From assembly GCA_019022495.1 (NCBI GenBank), contig JAFEKR010000012.1, positions 186,001 to 250,000 on the forward strand: a DNA stretch of 64,000 nucleotides, in the 5' to 3' direction. The position numbers and the translations under genes are program-made. Within the stretch, counting starts at the first letter, position 1. Each line of letters opens with the position of its first letter. Shown here in pieces: positions 10,373-23,324 of the stretch. The notes below the pieces were generated by a model. It saw nothing but the letters and a program-made list of their open reading frames with translations. It had not been told where the DNA came from and made no database searches. This DNA is from Epichloe hybrida. Its lineage: Eukaryota; Ascomycota; Sordariomycetes; Hypocreales; Clavicipitaceae.

Positions 10373-12737
10373 ACCTCACTCATGGGAATGATCATTCTCC
10401 ATATTTGGCGACAACCATGTTTCGTAGTGTTCGTCACTATGATAGTTTGCATCACCACCGCAAGCACATTGCCCATAGTTGACGGTCTACACGACTCCAC
10501 TGACTAGACAAACCGCTGTTCATTTATACAAATAGCCATGTGATTAAAAAGGAACCAAGGCAGAAGTGGCGGCTTAAACGACGATGTTATGAACCTGTGG
10601 GGAGCGCCACCCGGGCTCTCGGCTACAAGCACGTTCTATTGGCAACAAAAAGGTGGGCTTTTCTTTGAAAAAAAAAAAAAGAAAAGAAAAAGACAGAGTG
10701 CCGTGGCTGAAAAGTATTGCCATGAGTTTCAGTCAGCGTTTGGTACCATCCGTCGTTTTTGGAAAGCGCCAGGAAGTGAGGTGACCATGGTGAGAGTTGA
10801 AACAGGCGATTGCAATCGAATGTGGCTGGTAGGACGAGTGCTTCGGCCCTGCAAGGCGTCAAGTTAGCAATGGTGCCTATTACAGCCATTTTGAGAACTG
10901 ATTTTACTCGTGATTCCCTCGGGAGAAGAGGCGTTGCCTACCAGATGTCTGAGTCAAACGCTGCTGGATCGTGAAATGCCCAAACTGATTATAGACGGCA
11001 GTGAACAACAACAACGACGGTGAACGACAACTCCTCAGAGACAAGATCTATCTGATCCAGCTCAGCCCTACCCAGGAAGAAAGTTTTCGACATACCAAAA
11101 CGCCCCAGACGTCAAGAAAGCACGATCAAGATTTGCCACGAGGGGCCAAGTTCATCCTGTGCGACGACCAAAATTCCCCAAAACAAGTCCGGTCCACGTC
11201 CCCCGACAAAACGTCATGATAGCAGAGCGTTATCTGGACTTGCCAAATTACTGTTCGTGCAAGTCAGGTAACTTATCCCCACCTGTTCCATTCTTGCAAT
11301 ACACCCGTACATCATTTCGATCCTCCAAAAGACAAAAAAACCTCCTGTGCTGCGGAGCGGCGAAGCAACGAGAGCTGGTCACCTGCTGAGCAAGCATGTT
11401 GGAAGCTCACATCCCGCAGGGGCCCAAATGAGGTTATACTCCTTCATGAACAAAGCATGTTCATTCGTATTCGCAGTGGGATCGAGAAACAGCGTCCGGA
11501 CAGTGAAGAAAAGTACATACTACAGACACGCATTGTCCTCCAAACACCTGGCCCCTTTCGAGACACTATCCTCGGATTGTAGAGACTCTTGGTCGAGCGG
11601 TTTTCTGTTCCTGCAGCAGCTTTTTTTTTAAAAAAAAAAAGAAACCTATGCGAGGCGGTGTCAGTACGGAAAGAAGGATGAGAACAAGCACACGGTGGTT
11701 TCGGCAGATTGTTGCACGAGTGGCGTGCCATGTCTCGGCGGGATACGAGATGACGTGAGGAAGAAATTGAAAGTCGGATAGACGCGTGAGCTGGGGGCGT
11801 TTTCCCGTCCAATTCTGGAGTTTGCGTAGAAGACTTTGCGACATGGAGCAATCAATGCATGTTGCGATTGAAGTTTTGGCGCGGATCGGGGGTGAGAAAT
11901 AGACAACCTTCAACAACTATCTGTCCTTTCTTTCGGAGACATGTGTCGGAACCCGTGCAAGGCGGCCTTATTCGGTGGACGGTTTTGCTATTCTTTGCTC
12001 ATCATCTCGGGACGAATGAGTGTCGACCACTTGAAGTAGTGGCTTGATCGACCGACCAGGCTACATAACGCTCTGAATAACACTTTTTCAAGATCAAGGT
12101 TGGTTGGTTTTTGGGGGGGGGGGGGGTGTCAATGCTATAGAGGCACTTGTATCGATGGAGACGAGTATCATAAGGAAGCTGGCGTGCTGTACCGCTCAGG
12201 TTGTCCGACTGTATTCGACCTTCATGGGCGTGCTCGTCTCTTGCGTTAAGCAATCATTCAACAAAGAGCATTGGTCATATGCCAAATAGACAAAGGATGG
12301 CCGTCACACAGCATGCAGAATGAAAATTATAGGCTGTACATCAAAAGGCATTGCGGCGCTGACAAAGTCTGACGCCGTGGGTCGATAACCTTCTTTTGTA
12401 GGTATCGCGAAATGCATCTGCGTCATGCTCGCAGATCGCCTCGCGGTCTTTGATACTACCAGTTACCGCAGCTGCACCGTCTCATACCGGCGTTCGTGGA
12501 TTGAAGCTTCTTGCATTCCCCATTACGCAGAGAAGTGCACAAAAAAATAACGAAAAATAACATCTTGCACTTGAGATGATAAGCGAGGCTGGTTCTCAAC
12601 AGCGTGCATATGCATCCAACATCCCGCTTGCTGAACAGCTTGAACCAATTTATATACATAAATGCCGCTCCCTCGACCGGGGGTATCCTTAACGCCTGTA
12701 CATGCGGTATTCTTTTTTTCGGAAAGACGCAAGTAGT
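10373..12737. other. intergenic region, about 2.4 kb, no gene recognised
   Basis: Contains A-tracts (10668-10680, 11630-11640), a G13 run at about 12114-12126 and many short conflicting frames. The last part is the 3' flank of AP-2 mu. No domain, RNA gene or mobile element was recognised. Confidence 0.5.
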
Positions 12738-14181
12738 TTAAAATCTGTCACACGTCAGCCGGTGTCGTCGAAACGGACCTCTTGTAGCAGAGAGACAATT
12801 TTACCTTATTTCATACGAGCCTGCCCGTGTCATATACCGCACCCACTTCACACTGGAGTAGTTGCTCTTCTCAAACACCTTCAGATAGCGAACCAACAGC
12901 CCTGAGCTGGTGAACATGAGCAAACTAAAGTTCATGCTCAGAGGAGGGCGGCTCCATGCTCGCTGATTGGTCATGCTCGTGAGGAGAGCCTCAGCGCTGA
13001 GAACATATTCGCTCTGGCCAGTGAATCTACCAATTTTCCAGACGATGCAGTTCTCGCTAGGCTCATACTTTGCTTTGCCTTGTGTGACGCGCTCGATAAT
13101 CTTGGCCGTGTTCAGGGGCGTTGGGATGCGCACTACGACGTTTGTGGCGAAAAGTTTGGAGCCGAAATTCGCCTTGACTCCGATGCTGTACTCGACCTTG
13201 GTGCGCCCTACTTCGGTGACAATGGCGTGGACCTTGAACGGTAGATTGACGTTTTCAGTGGCCCGATACCGCATGAGCTCGAACTCACCATCGGGCGGCA
13301 CAAAGCTAATGATTCTGTCGGTGTCGAACTTACCCAGCTTGACACACTGATGGAATTGACAATCTTCCAGCGAAACACTACCAGCTGCTGCCTTGGTCGC
13401 CTTTGTGCCCATTCTGTTGCCACTGGGGAGGGTGAGAAGAGCATCGTTATCCAGTAGTAGTCTGTCGTTCAATCCGAATTTGCATTCTGGCGTTCCGGAC
13501 AAGTAAGCTCGCATGACGATGTGGCCGTTGACATCGGCTCGTAGGACAGCACCCGTGGCAGACATGAGCAAGTTGACATCCTCGATAACGTCCACGAAAG
13601 CCTCGTTCTTCCTGTATCGAACGTCTGCCTTTCTCCATGATAGAGCCCCGGTAGCTTGCATGGTGGTCTTGGAAGTATCTTCGGGCCGGGATTCCGATTT
13701 GACTCCCTCAGTGGTAATGTACATTTTCAAGGTGTCAGTTTCGGTATTCTGCGGATATCCAAAGTCGATGATTTCTGCTCATCGGCGGTCAGCGATGCCT
13801 GCTCGTGGGAACAACCAGACGCAAAAAAAACATGTTTCGCATACCATCGAGCAATTCATATACCAGTACAAAATTGTTCTTGACAGCCTCTTCATCAAAC
13901 TTGCCGAAATACCCCTTGCCCAGCTGGATCAACCGGTACAAGAACTCGAAGACGAGGGCAGCATTGGCATTGCTCTTGGTGATTGCCACCAAGTAGATGT
14001 TTTCGTGTTTGACGTGACTGAACGTAGTGCTGCCAAGCGTCAAGATGGGCGATCGGACTTGTGCATTCGAAATGACTTGGATGCGAAAGACGTCGGCGAG
14101 GCGGGGCCGGCAGTCGTTGCGAAAGGCGCGGAAGATGAGATTCTCGCCCTTTTGGTTGAAGATGAGAACTCCAGATATCAT
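12738..14181 (-). CDS. apm4: AP-2 clathrin adaptor complex subunit mu
   Basis: Three exons on the minus strand give 437 residues: 14181-13845, 13774-12805 and a 7-nt exon 12744-12738. The N-terminal longin-like sigma/mu domain begins MISGVLIFNQKGENLIFRAF and runs to about residue 141. The C-terminal mu-homology domain, which binds YxxPhi cargo signals, starts near ITTEGVKSE and ends KWVRYMTRAGSYEIRF. The phrase GSKLFATNVVVRIPTP marks the AP-2 rather than AP-1 branch. The protein selects plasma-membrane cargo for clathrin-mediated endocytosis. The last intron (12745-12804, 60 bp, GTAAAA donor, GACAG acceptor with CTGAC branch site) is inferred because it converts an R-stop end into the conserved terminal R-F. 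A 8.9-kb retroelement lies 219 bp upstream of the ATG. Confidence 0.93.
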
Positions 14182-14395
14182 GCTGGGCAAGCGGGCACAG
14201 GTTCACAAGGCTCACGCAGATGGTATTCTTTCTGGACTTGCCGGTCGGTCATAATAGAGTCGAGTGTCGCCGTCCACCAGTCCAGCTTGAGCGATGGCCC
14301 AGGAAAGGAGGCGGCTGACATAGATAAATGACGCTTTCTGCCGCGAAGCTCAGAGGCGGTGAGTGCGACTGTGTGTGCATTTCGTGGGGGAAGGG

Positions 14396-14400
14396 GGGGG
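14396..14400. repeat. left target-site duplication of Gypsy element (GGGGG)
   Basis: Five G immediately before TGTTA of the left LTR match five G after the right LTR at 23325-23329. The site lies in a longer G run, so the exact duplication length is not provable. Confidence 0.7.
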
Positions 14401-14516
14401 TGTTAGGTGGAGAAATGGCTTAGCTAATCATGGAAGTAATAATTATAGGACCTGTCTAAGTAGCTTAGATAGTAATTAACTATTATTATTACCTTAATCT
14501 TATAGGTACTATTATA
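14401..14516 (+). repeat. left (5') LTR of Gypsy element, 116 bp, RIP-mutated
   Basis: Aligns without gaps to 23209-23324. It keeps the ancestral TG start but carries about ten T or A states where the right copy has C or G, all from position 52 onward, that is on the interior-facing side. Confidence 0.92.
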
Positions 14517-16399
14517 TAGTGATAAGACTAGGACCTATATGTATTATTATTATCTTAGAATAGACTTAAAATTATCTTATATAATTAATTATCTCTAAGA
14601 ACATAAAGGAGTTAAGACTAGCGCTAAATAAATAAGAGATAATTAAATAAGGATAATATAAAGAGTAGCGCTTTATATAGAATTACTAGAGTATAGCTAA
14701 GGTTAGAAATAGGATAATAGATATATCCTAGGAACTATAGTTACCTAATAATAAAGGATAAGAGATAAGGTCTAATCCTAACTATAGCTAGAAATAGCTT
14801 TAATTATTAAAGCTATAATTACTAAGAACTATAGGACTTAAGTAATAGGTTTAAGAACTATAGGGCTTAGATATACTAGCTAGGAGACTAATAAAGAGAA
14901 TAACTTTATATCTAATAAGAGATAAAATCTTAAATAGTGCTTAAACTAGAGATCCTAAACCTTAGGAGAAGTAATTAAATTAATAAATAAATAAGACTAG
15001 AATAAGCTTAGATTATAGAGATTAGTAAGAGGGAATAATTAATTAGTGGCTTATAGTAATTAATTAGCGGGATACTATTAGATATAGTAGCTAATATAGG
15101 AAGCTTATTTTACGCTAGATATATTAAGATAAGAGAACACTTTAAACTAATTTAAGGAACTAGAGATATTAGGTTTAAAACTAAAAAACTATTCCTAAAA
15201 CTTAATATTTTTTAGACTTAGTAAAACGCTATTATTCCCTATAGAAAGGAATAGACGCTAATTAAGAAATAGACATGCCTAGATAATAAAATTACTTTCT
15301 AACTTTTTAAGACCTATAGAATCACGCTTAAAGCTAAGAAATAGGACCTAGTAAATAGCATTTAATAGACTTAGCTATAAGGCAGTACGCACTCTAACTC
15401 TTATATAAATAAAGTATTAGATTAACTATTTTATAACTATATTTATTACTATAAAATAATAACTAATTACTAAACTTAAATAATAAACTTAAACTATAAT
15501 ACTCTATAGTATTATAGTAGGAAAAGGCACTAGCATAGAAATGCGTAATATAGCTAGATAATAGGGTTAAACCTTATAAGTTTAGGTAGTCTTTAACCTA
15601 CCTCTTTAATTTAAAAACTATAGTTTACTAAGGTAATTACACTACTATAATCTAAGGGGGGGCGTATAGACTACTACCTTACTTTTAACCTACTTTTGTC
15701 TCTATAGTATCGCTTATCTAATCTTCTAATTAGTAAGTATAGTGTGAATTATATATTATACTATGCTCCTTAGTATAGAATTTGCCTTAGAGTTAAAAAA
15801 TAGGAAAGTTTAGAGTGGTAATTATTATAAAGTTAGAACACACCTAACCTTAGGAGTTAGGATTAGTAAAAGAAATAAGGAAGGTAGTAAATAAGTTAAG
15901 GATAGTTTTTCTTAAGTTAGAGGGCACTTAGTTTTTTTTCTTTTCTTTTAGACTTTAGGTAACCTAATAGAAAACTTTATTATAGTAAGTTTTAAGTTTA
16001 ACCTAATTCCTTATCCTAATTAAAGTTTGCTATAGCGTACTTTATTCTTTATTAAAAACTCTTTCTTTTATCTATATAGACTCTAATAATTCCCTTTATT
16101 AACCTAAGACTCTTTCCTAGTATTATTATTTATATTACGTTTATAAATAATTTACTACTTAAGATTTATATATAGGAGGATCTAATCCTAGACTTTAACT
16201 CTAAATCTAAAAGAGCTTTATCTTTATTTTACCTAAATCCTAACCCTAAATTACCTATTCCTTTATCTAAAGTTAAAGATATTTTACCTCTTTTCCTAAC
16301 TTTATTACTTTAATCTCCTAAGACTACTAATACTAGTAACTTAGGATAGTTAATTACTATAAATAATATCCCGCTTCCTATAATATTATATAATATTAG

Positions 16400-17400
16400 T
16401 AAAATAACTTTCTCTAGATATCTTAGAGATAAACTAGCCTAAGACTATGTAAACTACTATCTTACTATAGTAGCTATAGCTTAAATCCCTAATTATACTA
16501 ATACTTTAGTATATTATAACTTTACTTAAGGTTTAAGGGGAAAGGCTATAACTTAGTATAAAGATCTAGACTATAAAGACTATAAGTAAGAAGTTCTAAA
16601 GGATAAGTTTATAAAGAAGTTTAAGAAGCCTAATTTACTTCTAAAGGTAATAATATAGTAAGAAGCTTACTGCTTTACTAGAGAAAAGGGAGAAAGCCTA
16701 AATACCTATATCTAAAGAGCAAAACGCCTAGTATCTAAGGTAAGAGTAAAAGTAAAATAAGTTCTATTTACAAACTTTATAATATATATAGTAAATAGAG
16801 ATTTAGATTTATAACTATAGAAGAGAGTAGTAAATTATTTATATATAACTAATAAATAGACATAGGGAATAGCTTTATAAGACCTTATAATATTAGATCT
16901 TAAAGTTATTTTATATAACTATTAATTCTTTACTTCTAAAAAAATCTCCTAGCTTAGTAAAGAGTCTAGAATACTAGATTATTCTAACCTAGTTTATGTG
17001 TAAATAGAAGAATAAGCTAAGAGAGATAAATTAGCTAATAAAGTTTAAGCCTAGAGAGATAAAAAGATAGTAAATCTAATTTATTAACTTAAAGTTTTCT
17101 AAGCCTAAGCTATAGGAGAACTATCTAGACTATATAGATAAATAGGATAAGGAAGATATAATATTAATAATCCTCTCTAGTTACCTAGAAAGCTAGTAAT
17201 TAAATAGATATAAGGAGATAAATAATAAGATCCTAATTTCTTTTAGTGTTTCTTATATAGAGAATAAGGATATATAGGGTATAACTATTCTAGTAAGGAT
17301 AAATATTTATTAGAAGATTTTAAAAGATATTAAGAATAGTAAACCTAAGATAGTTATTAGATAAAGAGAGAACGTTAATAGGAGTTAAATAACTCTAACT
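16400..17400 (+). pseudogene. decayed gag region with zinc knuckle
   Basis: A lysine-rich decayed frame precedes a nucleocapsid-type knuckle at 17247-17290. The spacing C-x2-C-x4-H-x4-C is preserved but the second C, the H and the last C have become Tyr codons, as expected from G-to-A change. Limits are approximate. Confidence 0.6.
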
Positions 17401-19543
17401 AAATTAACTATGTTAGTGGTCTAAAAAGAGAACTAATTTCACTGCCTAGTTTTATGCTAATATAGAGATTTATAGTACTTAATACTTCTATACTAAACTA
17501 TTAACCCCTAAGTTTTATCTAAGAGGGAAATAAGATAAATTATACTTATACTATAACCCTAGGGGATTTAAAGGGAAAAAGTTTAAAACCTATATAAATA
17601 AGAGAGCTAGCTAGAAAGATTATAAAACTATCTAATAAGCCTAGATTAGTTTTAGATAAATAAGCATAATAGCAAGTTAAGGAGATTCTAGATATAGAAG
17701 AAGTTAGGGAAACCTAAAACCTATTCTCCTTTAATATAATGCGTTTACTATAGGAAATAACTCTAGAAGAATTTAAAAGATTACTACTAGCTATAAGACC
17801 TTATTTAGATAGAATTATAGGACCTTCCTAGAAAATAATAACTTTAGATTTACCTTATAAGGTAATAATAAAAGATATAGTACTAAAGGAAACTCCTACC
17901 CTAAAATAAAGGCTAGAGTTAGAAAAGATTAGAGTAACTAAAGAGTATTAAGTTCTAGTATTTAACTTAGGAAAATATCTTAGGAATATAATAGTTTCTA
18001 TTAGTATTCTCTAGTTACTTTAGCTAGCCCTAATTATTTAATAATAACTAAGCTATTTAATATAGTATTAAAAAAAGACTAAGAGTAAGGGAGTAAAATC
18101 TATGATTATAAATCTTATAGAACTGTTTAAAGAAGCAGTCTAGCTAATATATAAGGCTAACTTAACCCTAGGATTAGTAAATGCTATAATTGCTTAGAAT
18201 AACGTTGTAAAACCAAATAGAGATATAGTAACTACTTTAGGATATATTATAACATATATTAAGGGTTACTAATGTGATTTAGTTTTAATTAATAGAGAAT
18301 CTAGTGTTAAACTAGTAAGCAAAAACTTCCTAGTAAAATTTAGGTTTATAGTAGTATAACTTAGGGAAAAGCAATATGTTTAGATAGTAAATAACATAGA
18401 ATATCTAATTACTTACTACGCTTACTTATAAGTTATTACTAGGGGAATCCTAGCTCTAGTAAAATATTATATTATGCTAGTTTAATAAGACTAGGATGTT
18501 TTATTAGGTAAAGTCTAGCTAAGAAAAATAGAAGCTATTAAATATTATATAAAAGATAAGTTAACGATTAAAGGAGCAAATAGAGTCACTTAGACTCTAT
18601 TACTTTATCTATGCCTAGATTTATTTTAGAAGTCTAATAAATAAGGTTAACTTCCTAAGAGAACTAGACCTAAGAAGCCTATAGAGTTTGTGGAAGATAA
18701 TTAAGAAATCTTAGAAGAAGTAAAAGAAATCTTAAGAGAGATAAACATAGAGATCCGTAAATAAACTAATAAGGAGGACTTAAAAAAATAAGAACCGCAG
18801 ATAATATTACTAGTAATTATTTACAGGATTAGTTATTTAATCTAATATTGCTAGATAAAGAAGAAATAAGCTCTAAATAAGAGATAAGCAAAACTTAGAT
18901 ATAATATATATATTAGAAGGAGGGAATATTAGAAGGACGTGATATAAAAACTAGAAATAAAGAATTACTATCTAAGATAGACTAAGAAAAATAGGAAGTA
19001 TTTATAAATAGTAAGAGAACTAAAACCAAAATAGGAATAATAGACATATAAGAGAATAAACTAAAGGAGGAGGAAATAAGGACTAAAATAGAAACTAAAG
19101 ATAATCTATTATTAGGAAGATACAAATTAACTCTAATCTCTAATGCTATAATCCTATAGGAACCGCTTTAGAACCTTAGAATAGATAGCTTTACTAATAA
19201 GAATACCGCTAAGATAGAAATAAAATAACTTTACTCTTACTTTACTAGAATAAAACTATTAGGATAGATAGCTAATACGTAGAAGATTATCTAGAGTTAA
19301 ATTAAACGTTAGGAGGTAGCCTAGAAAAGGGAATAGAATAAAAACTTGTCTTATAATATTATAAATATTATAAACACTAAATAACTAGAATAGATTAAGG
19401 GGAACTATAAGGGTAATAGGTAATTATTAAACTTAATAGGAAATAATAAGGAACCTTTAGACCTCCTAGAGATACTAGCTAGATTAGCCTAAATAAAATA
19501 AATAGATAAGTATAAGCTAAACACTAACGGATATCTAGGAGAC

Positions 19544-20005
19544 CTAATTTATATAGGAAATTAGAAAATCAAGGGGTTTACTTACGAAAGTAAAAAACCC
19601 TATATAAATAACTAGAATAAAGTTTTTATTTATAAAACGCAGGATAGTTTATAGCATTCTAAGGACTTAGTTGTGGAGCTAGGAGATTATTACAAGCTAG
19701 ATACAGTTAGACACGTGCACACACTAATTTGTATGTAAAATTAGAATATTAAGGGGTCCCCCTTAGAAAATGAAAATCCCTATATAAATAAGAAGTTACA
19801 TAACTTAGAAGAAGAAACTAGGGCTAGCGGACAATATCTAGTGAACTTAGCTAATTTAATATATCTAAAGGCTAATATAGTAAGAGATATAGGGGACGGA
19901 ATAGGTACATAAGATATAGAGAGATAAGCTAAAGAGCTAATTTATATAGGAAAATAGGAAATTAAGGGCTACCCCTTATAATTCTAAAATCTCTATATAA
20001 ATTAA
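19544..20005 (+). repeat. three degenerate in-frame repeats inside the element
   Basis: A module of about 75 bp recurs at 19544, 19724 and 19937. Each copy starts CTAATTT, then has AAGGGG(T/C) and ends in (C/T)TATATAAAT. The spacings, 180 and 213 bp, are multiples of three, and the decayed peptides agree (IYIGN-KIKG...PYIN). It lies between gag and the reverse transcriptase region. Confidence 0.75.
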
Positions 20006-20099
20006 CTATTATTATTCTCCTCCCCTAAAACTATTATTTTATAGTTTAAGAATTTACATATTAAGCTAGGAGACTATATAGGTAATGATAATTAGAGGA

Positions 20100-21750
20100 T
20101 AATAATTAAATAATTATACTATATATTTAAAGAGTGCTTTATTTCTAGACTTAAGGATATTTACACTATAGATCTTCTAGAATATTATATCCCTCTAATC
20201 CTAGGAGTAAGACCTAGTAAACGCAAATAGTATAAGTATTTAGTAGCTTATTAAGACTTTTTAAAATAGGGTTTCCTAGTAATAAAGAGAGCGGGAATTA
20301 TTTAATAAGGAAACTTAAAATAGGTAGCGCTAATAATATTTACTTTAAAGCCTAAATAGAAGGTTTTTAGAGTAATTTATAACTTTAGGGACGTGAATAG
20401 TAAGACTATTAAATTAGGTTATTTATATTATAATATAGAAGTAAACTTAGATTTAGTTTACTATAGTTACTCTAAGTTTATATTATAGACTAATGCTTTA
20501 AATAGATTTTAGGCTATTAGTATTTACTTACTAGATAAGTATAAAATAGCTTTCTTTAGACTAAATAGGATATACTTTTATAATAATATAGCTTAAGGAT
20601 TAATAGGGTTACTAGTAACTTACACTAGATTTAGGGACCTTACCTTCAGACACTTATTTTTCTAGGATAGTACTAAAAGCAAATCTATTCTAGGGTATAT
20701 AGAAGATATATATACTTTATTTTCTATTTATATAGATAATTATTATATAGGCTTAGAGATATAGGAAGACTATTTTAACTTTCTCTAAAAGAGATACTTT
20801 CTAAGGGTAGCTTAGGCCCTAATTAGCCTAAGTAAATATAAGACTACTTTATTTGCCTTTAAAGTTAAGTGTATTAGATATTCTCTAGAAGATAGGAAAA
20901 TACGCCTAGTATAGAAACATTATAATAGATTTACTAACTTAGCTAAGTAATTTAAGAAATAACCACTATAAACCTAGAATAAAGTACTTATACTTATTTA
21001 CTTAACTTTATTTATATGCAAATTTATTCTAGGAAGATTAAACTTAGTAATTACTATTAAAAGGGCTTTCTTTTATAAGATCCCTAAGATAATATAATTA
21101 GGAAAGCTATTAATTTAAAAAGAAGAAGTCTTAAGAGAGAAACTAGAATAAACTCTAGAGGCTTAATAAGCTTTATTAAAAATATATAATAATATCTAGA
21201 TAAACACTACCTTTAGCACTAGACTAGGATCTTAGTTTTACATAGCTATAGACATATCTAAGATAGGCACTAGAGGAGTATTATTTTAGATAGAAAACAT
21301 AGAGCCTAAAATAAGTGTTATAAATACTAATTTCTCTAAAGTATAAATTATTATATGGATATCTTACTAATTAAAAGATACTAAGAAATAATATTTTATA
21401 CTAGAAAAGGAGATACTAGTAATTATAGTAGGTTTAAAGGAAATAAGATAGTTACTAGATTATTTACTATATCTATTAAAGGTATATATAGATTATAAAG
21501 GCATTATTAATTTAATGGCAAATATATCTAAAGTCTATAGAAAGGTAGCCTACTAGGTGGATATACTTTAAGAATTAAACATGAAATATATTTATTATCT
21601 AAATATAATAAAGATTATAAAAATTACAGATAGAATGTCTTAAATGCTAGAATATTTAAGATTAGATCCTATTACTATAGAAAGAAAATTAGGAGTAAAT
21701 ATTACTCTAGCTTCTAGAGATTAACTAATACTAGTTTTAATAAATATAAC
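20100..21750 (+). pseudogene. decayed reverse transcriptase and RNase H
   Basis: Recognisable decayed phrases are RVIYNFRDVNSKTIKLGY (finger/palm), the YIDN relic of the YxDD catalytic box at 20729-20740, and ERKLGVNITLASRD after the RNase H part. Multiple stops per domain. Confidence 0.75.
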
Positions 21751-22009
21751 ACTAGTTTTACTAGAGGGAGAAAGTTTAGATAAAGATATAATAGAGAAAT
21801 TATTTTAAGAACTTCATAAATAGTTTAATTTTATATAGTATAAGGAGGTTTTATTTACTATGGTTTTTAAACACTAAACTATCCTTACTAAATAATAGAA
21901 GCTTATAAGGCATTAATCTTTAAAATACTAGATCTTTAACTAGACTCTATATTATCTAAAAGCTAATAAAGCATTAGTAAAATATATACTCTTAAACAAA
22001 GTACTAGAA

Positions 22010-22950
22010 AAATTATAGGAAGCCTATAATACCTAAGGACACTTTAGAATAGCTATTATAATATAAAAACTTTATAGAAAGTGCTTTTAGCTAGATAAAA
22101 GTAAAGATATAGAATCTTATTATTACTTATATCTAGTGTGTTAATAAACTAGTATATAAGTTCTATAGATAGACCTAAAGACTATTATAGTATTAAAACT
22201 ATAGGGGTTAGTTATAATAGACTATTTAGGTCTAATTACTCTAAAAGCTAAGAATAGAGATATATATATGTTAATTACTATAGACTATATAATAAGGTTT
22301 ATATTAGGATAATCCTATATAAAGGTAATAGGAGATTTAGTTACTTAGGCTTAGGATAAAAGTTAGAGTCTAATATTTAGATAGCTAAGAAGAATTTATT
22401 ATAATAATAGCTTATATTTTAAGAACCTAATATTTTAAGCTACCTCTAGGAAATATAAAACTAGTATAATATATAGACTAGTTTCTTATCTATTATTAAT
22501 AGGACTAGCTAAATAAAATATAAGACTTATTAAAGAATAACTAATAAAATAGGCTATTAAGAGAGATAAAGTTTTACTAGACTCCTAGAATTAGGCTATC
22601 CTAAGCATTATAGTGGTAATTAATAATTAGTATATATTAAGTATTAGGATAAGCCTAGTAATATCTATATTAGGATTTAAACTATTTACAAAACATATAG
22701 GAGTTAAAGAACTAGAATTATTAGACTTTAAGAATCTAGGAGTGTTAGATAATCTAGAACTAATTTAAGAAATAAACCTATAGAATTTAGACCTATAGGA
22801 AAAAAGAAAAGAATTAGTTTAGATATAAAAAGTAAATAATTAGGATAATACTATAAAACCTAGGTAAAACTTTAAAGTAAGGAATCTTATATAGGAGAAG
22901 ATAAATAAAGAAAATAAGTTAAAAGGAAAGTTTTATAAAACCTAGGGGAA
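22010..22950 (+). pseudogene. decayed integrase
   Basis: A GHF...LY zinc-finger start, then a C-x2-C-like decayed pair near 22138, then DYLGLITLKAKNRDIYML with one catalytic Asp, followed by a second DY segment. Multiple stops. Confidence 0.7.
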
Positions 22951-23208
22951 GCTATCTAAGGTTATTTAAAAAGTGTCTTTAGTAATATATAAAATCAAAC
23001 CTATTAAGGGAGAAATAGCAAGGAAAATCTATCTAGATAACCTAAAACTCTATATCCTATACTAGGAGAAGCTTTAACTATTAAGATTAAATACTTAGGA
23101 TTTAGCTAAGTGAGAAATAATAGATTAGATAAATCTAGAGAAAGATAAAGTATTATAATAGAAAAGAATATAGTATTAGGGTTAACACTAAGGGAATCCC
23201 CCCTAGCC

Positions 23209-23324
23209 TATTAGGTGGAGAAATGGCTTAGCTAATCATGGAAGTAATAATTATAGGACCCGTCTGAGTAGCTCAGATAGTAATCAACTATCATCATTAC
23301 CTCCATCTTATGGGTACTATTACA
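23209..23324 (+). repeat. right (3') LTR of Gypsy element, 116 bp, almost unmutated
   Basis: Begins TATTA (first G changed to A) and ends TTACA. Apart from position 2 it keeps the C/G state everywhere the left copy is mutated. Confidence 0.92.

Larger units (their letters stand above)
14401..23324 (+). mobile_element. RIP-mutated Ty3/Gypsy-type LTR retrotransposon, complete, 8.9 kb
   Basis: Both ends are defined by 116-bp direct LTRs starting TGTTA and ending TACA (or their RIP forms), flanked by a 5-bp duplication. The interior is extremely AT-rich; CpA and TpG are nearly absent while TpA, GpC and ApG remain, the pattern of fungal RIP. Every frame is broken by TAA/TAG, so it is dead. Plus-strand decayed motifs are readable in order: a Gag zinc knuckle at about 17247-17290, reverse transcriptase from about 20100 with the active site decayed to YIDN at 20729-20740, RNase H after it, and integrase from about 22010 including the DYLGLIT-type catalytic segment near 22220. 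The order RT-RNase H-integrase identifies Gypsy rather than Copia. No chromodomain was recognised after the integrase. Confidence 0.92.

Noticed and set aside
13513..14331. 272-residue open frame opposite AP-2 mu
   Set aside because: Antisense shadow of a well supported gene with matching splice structure.
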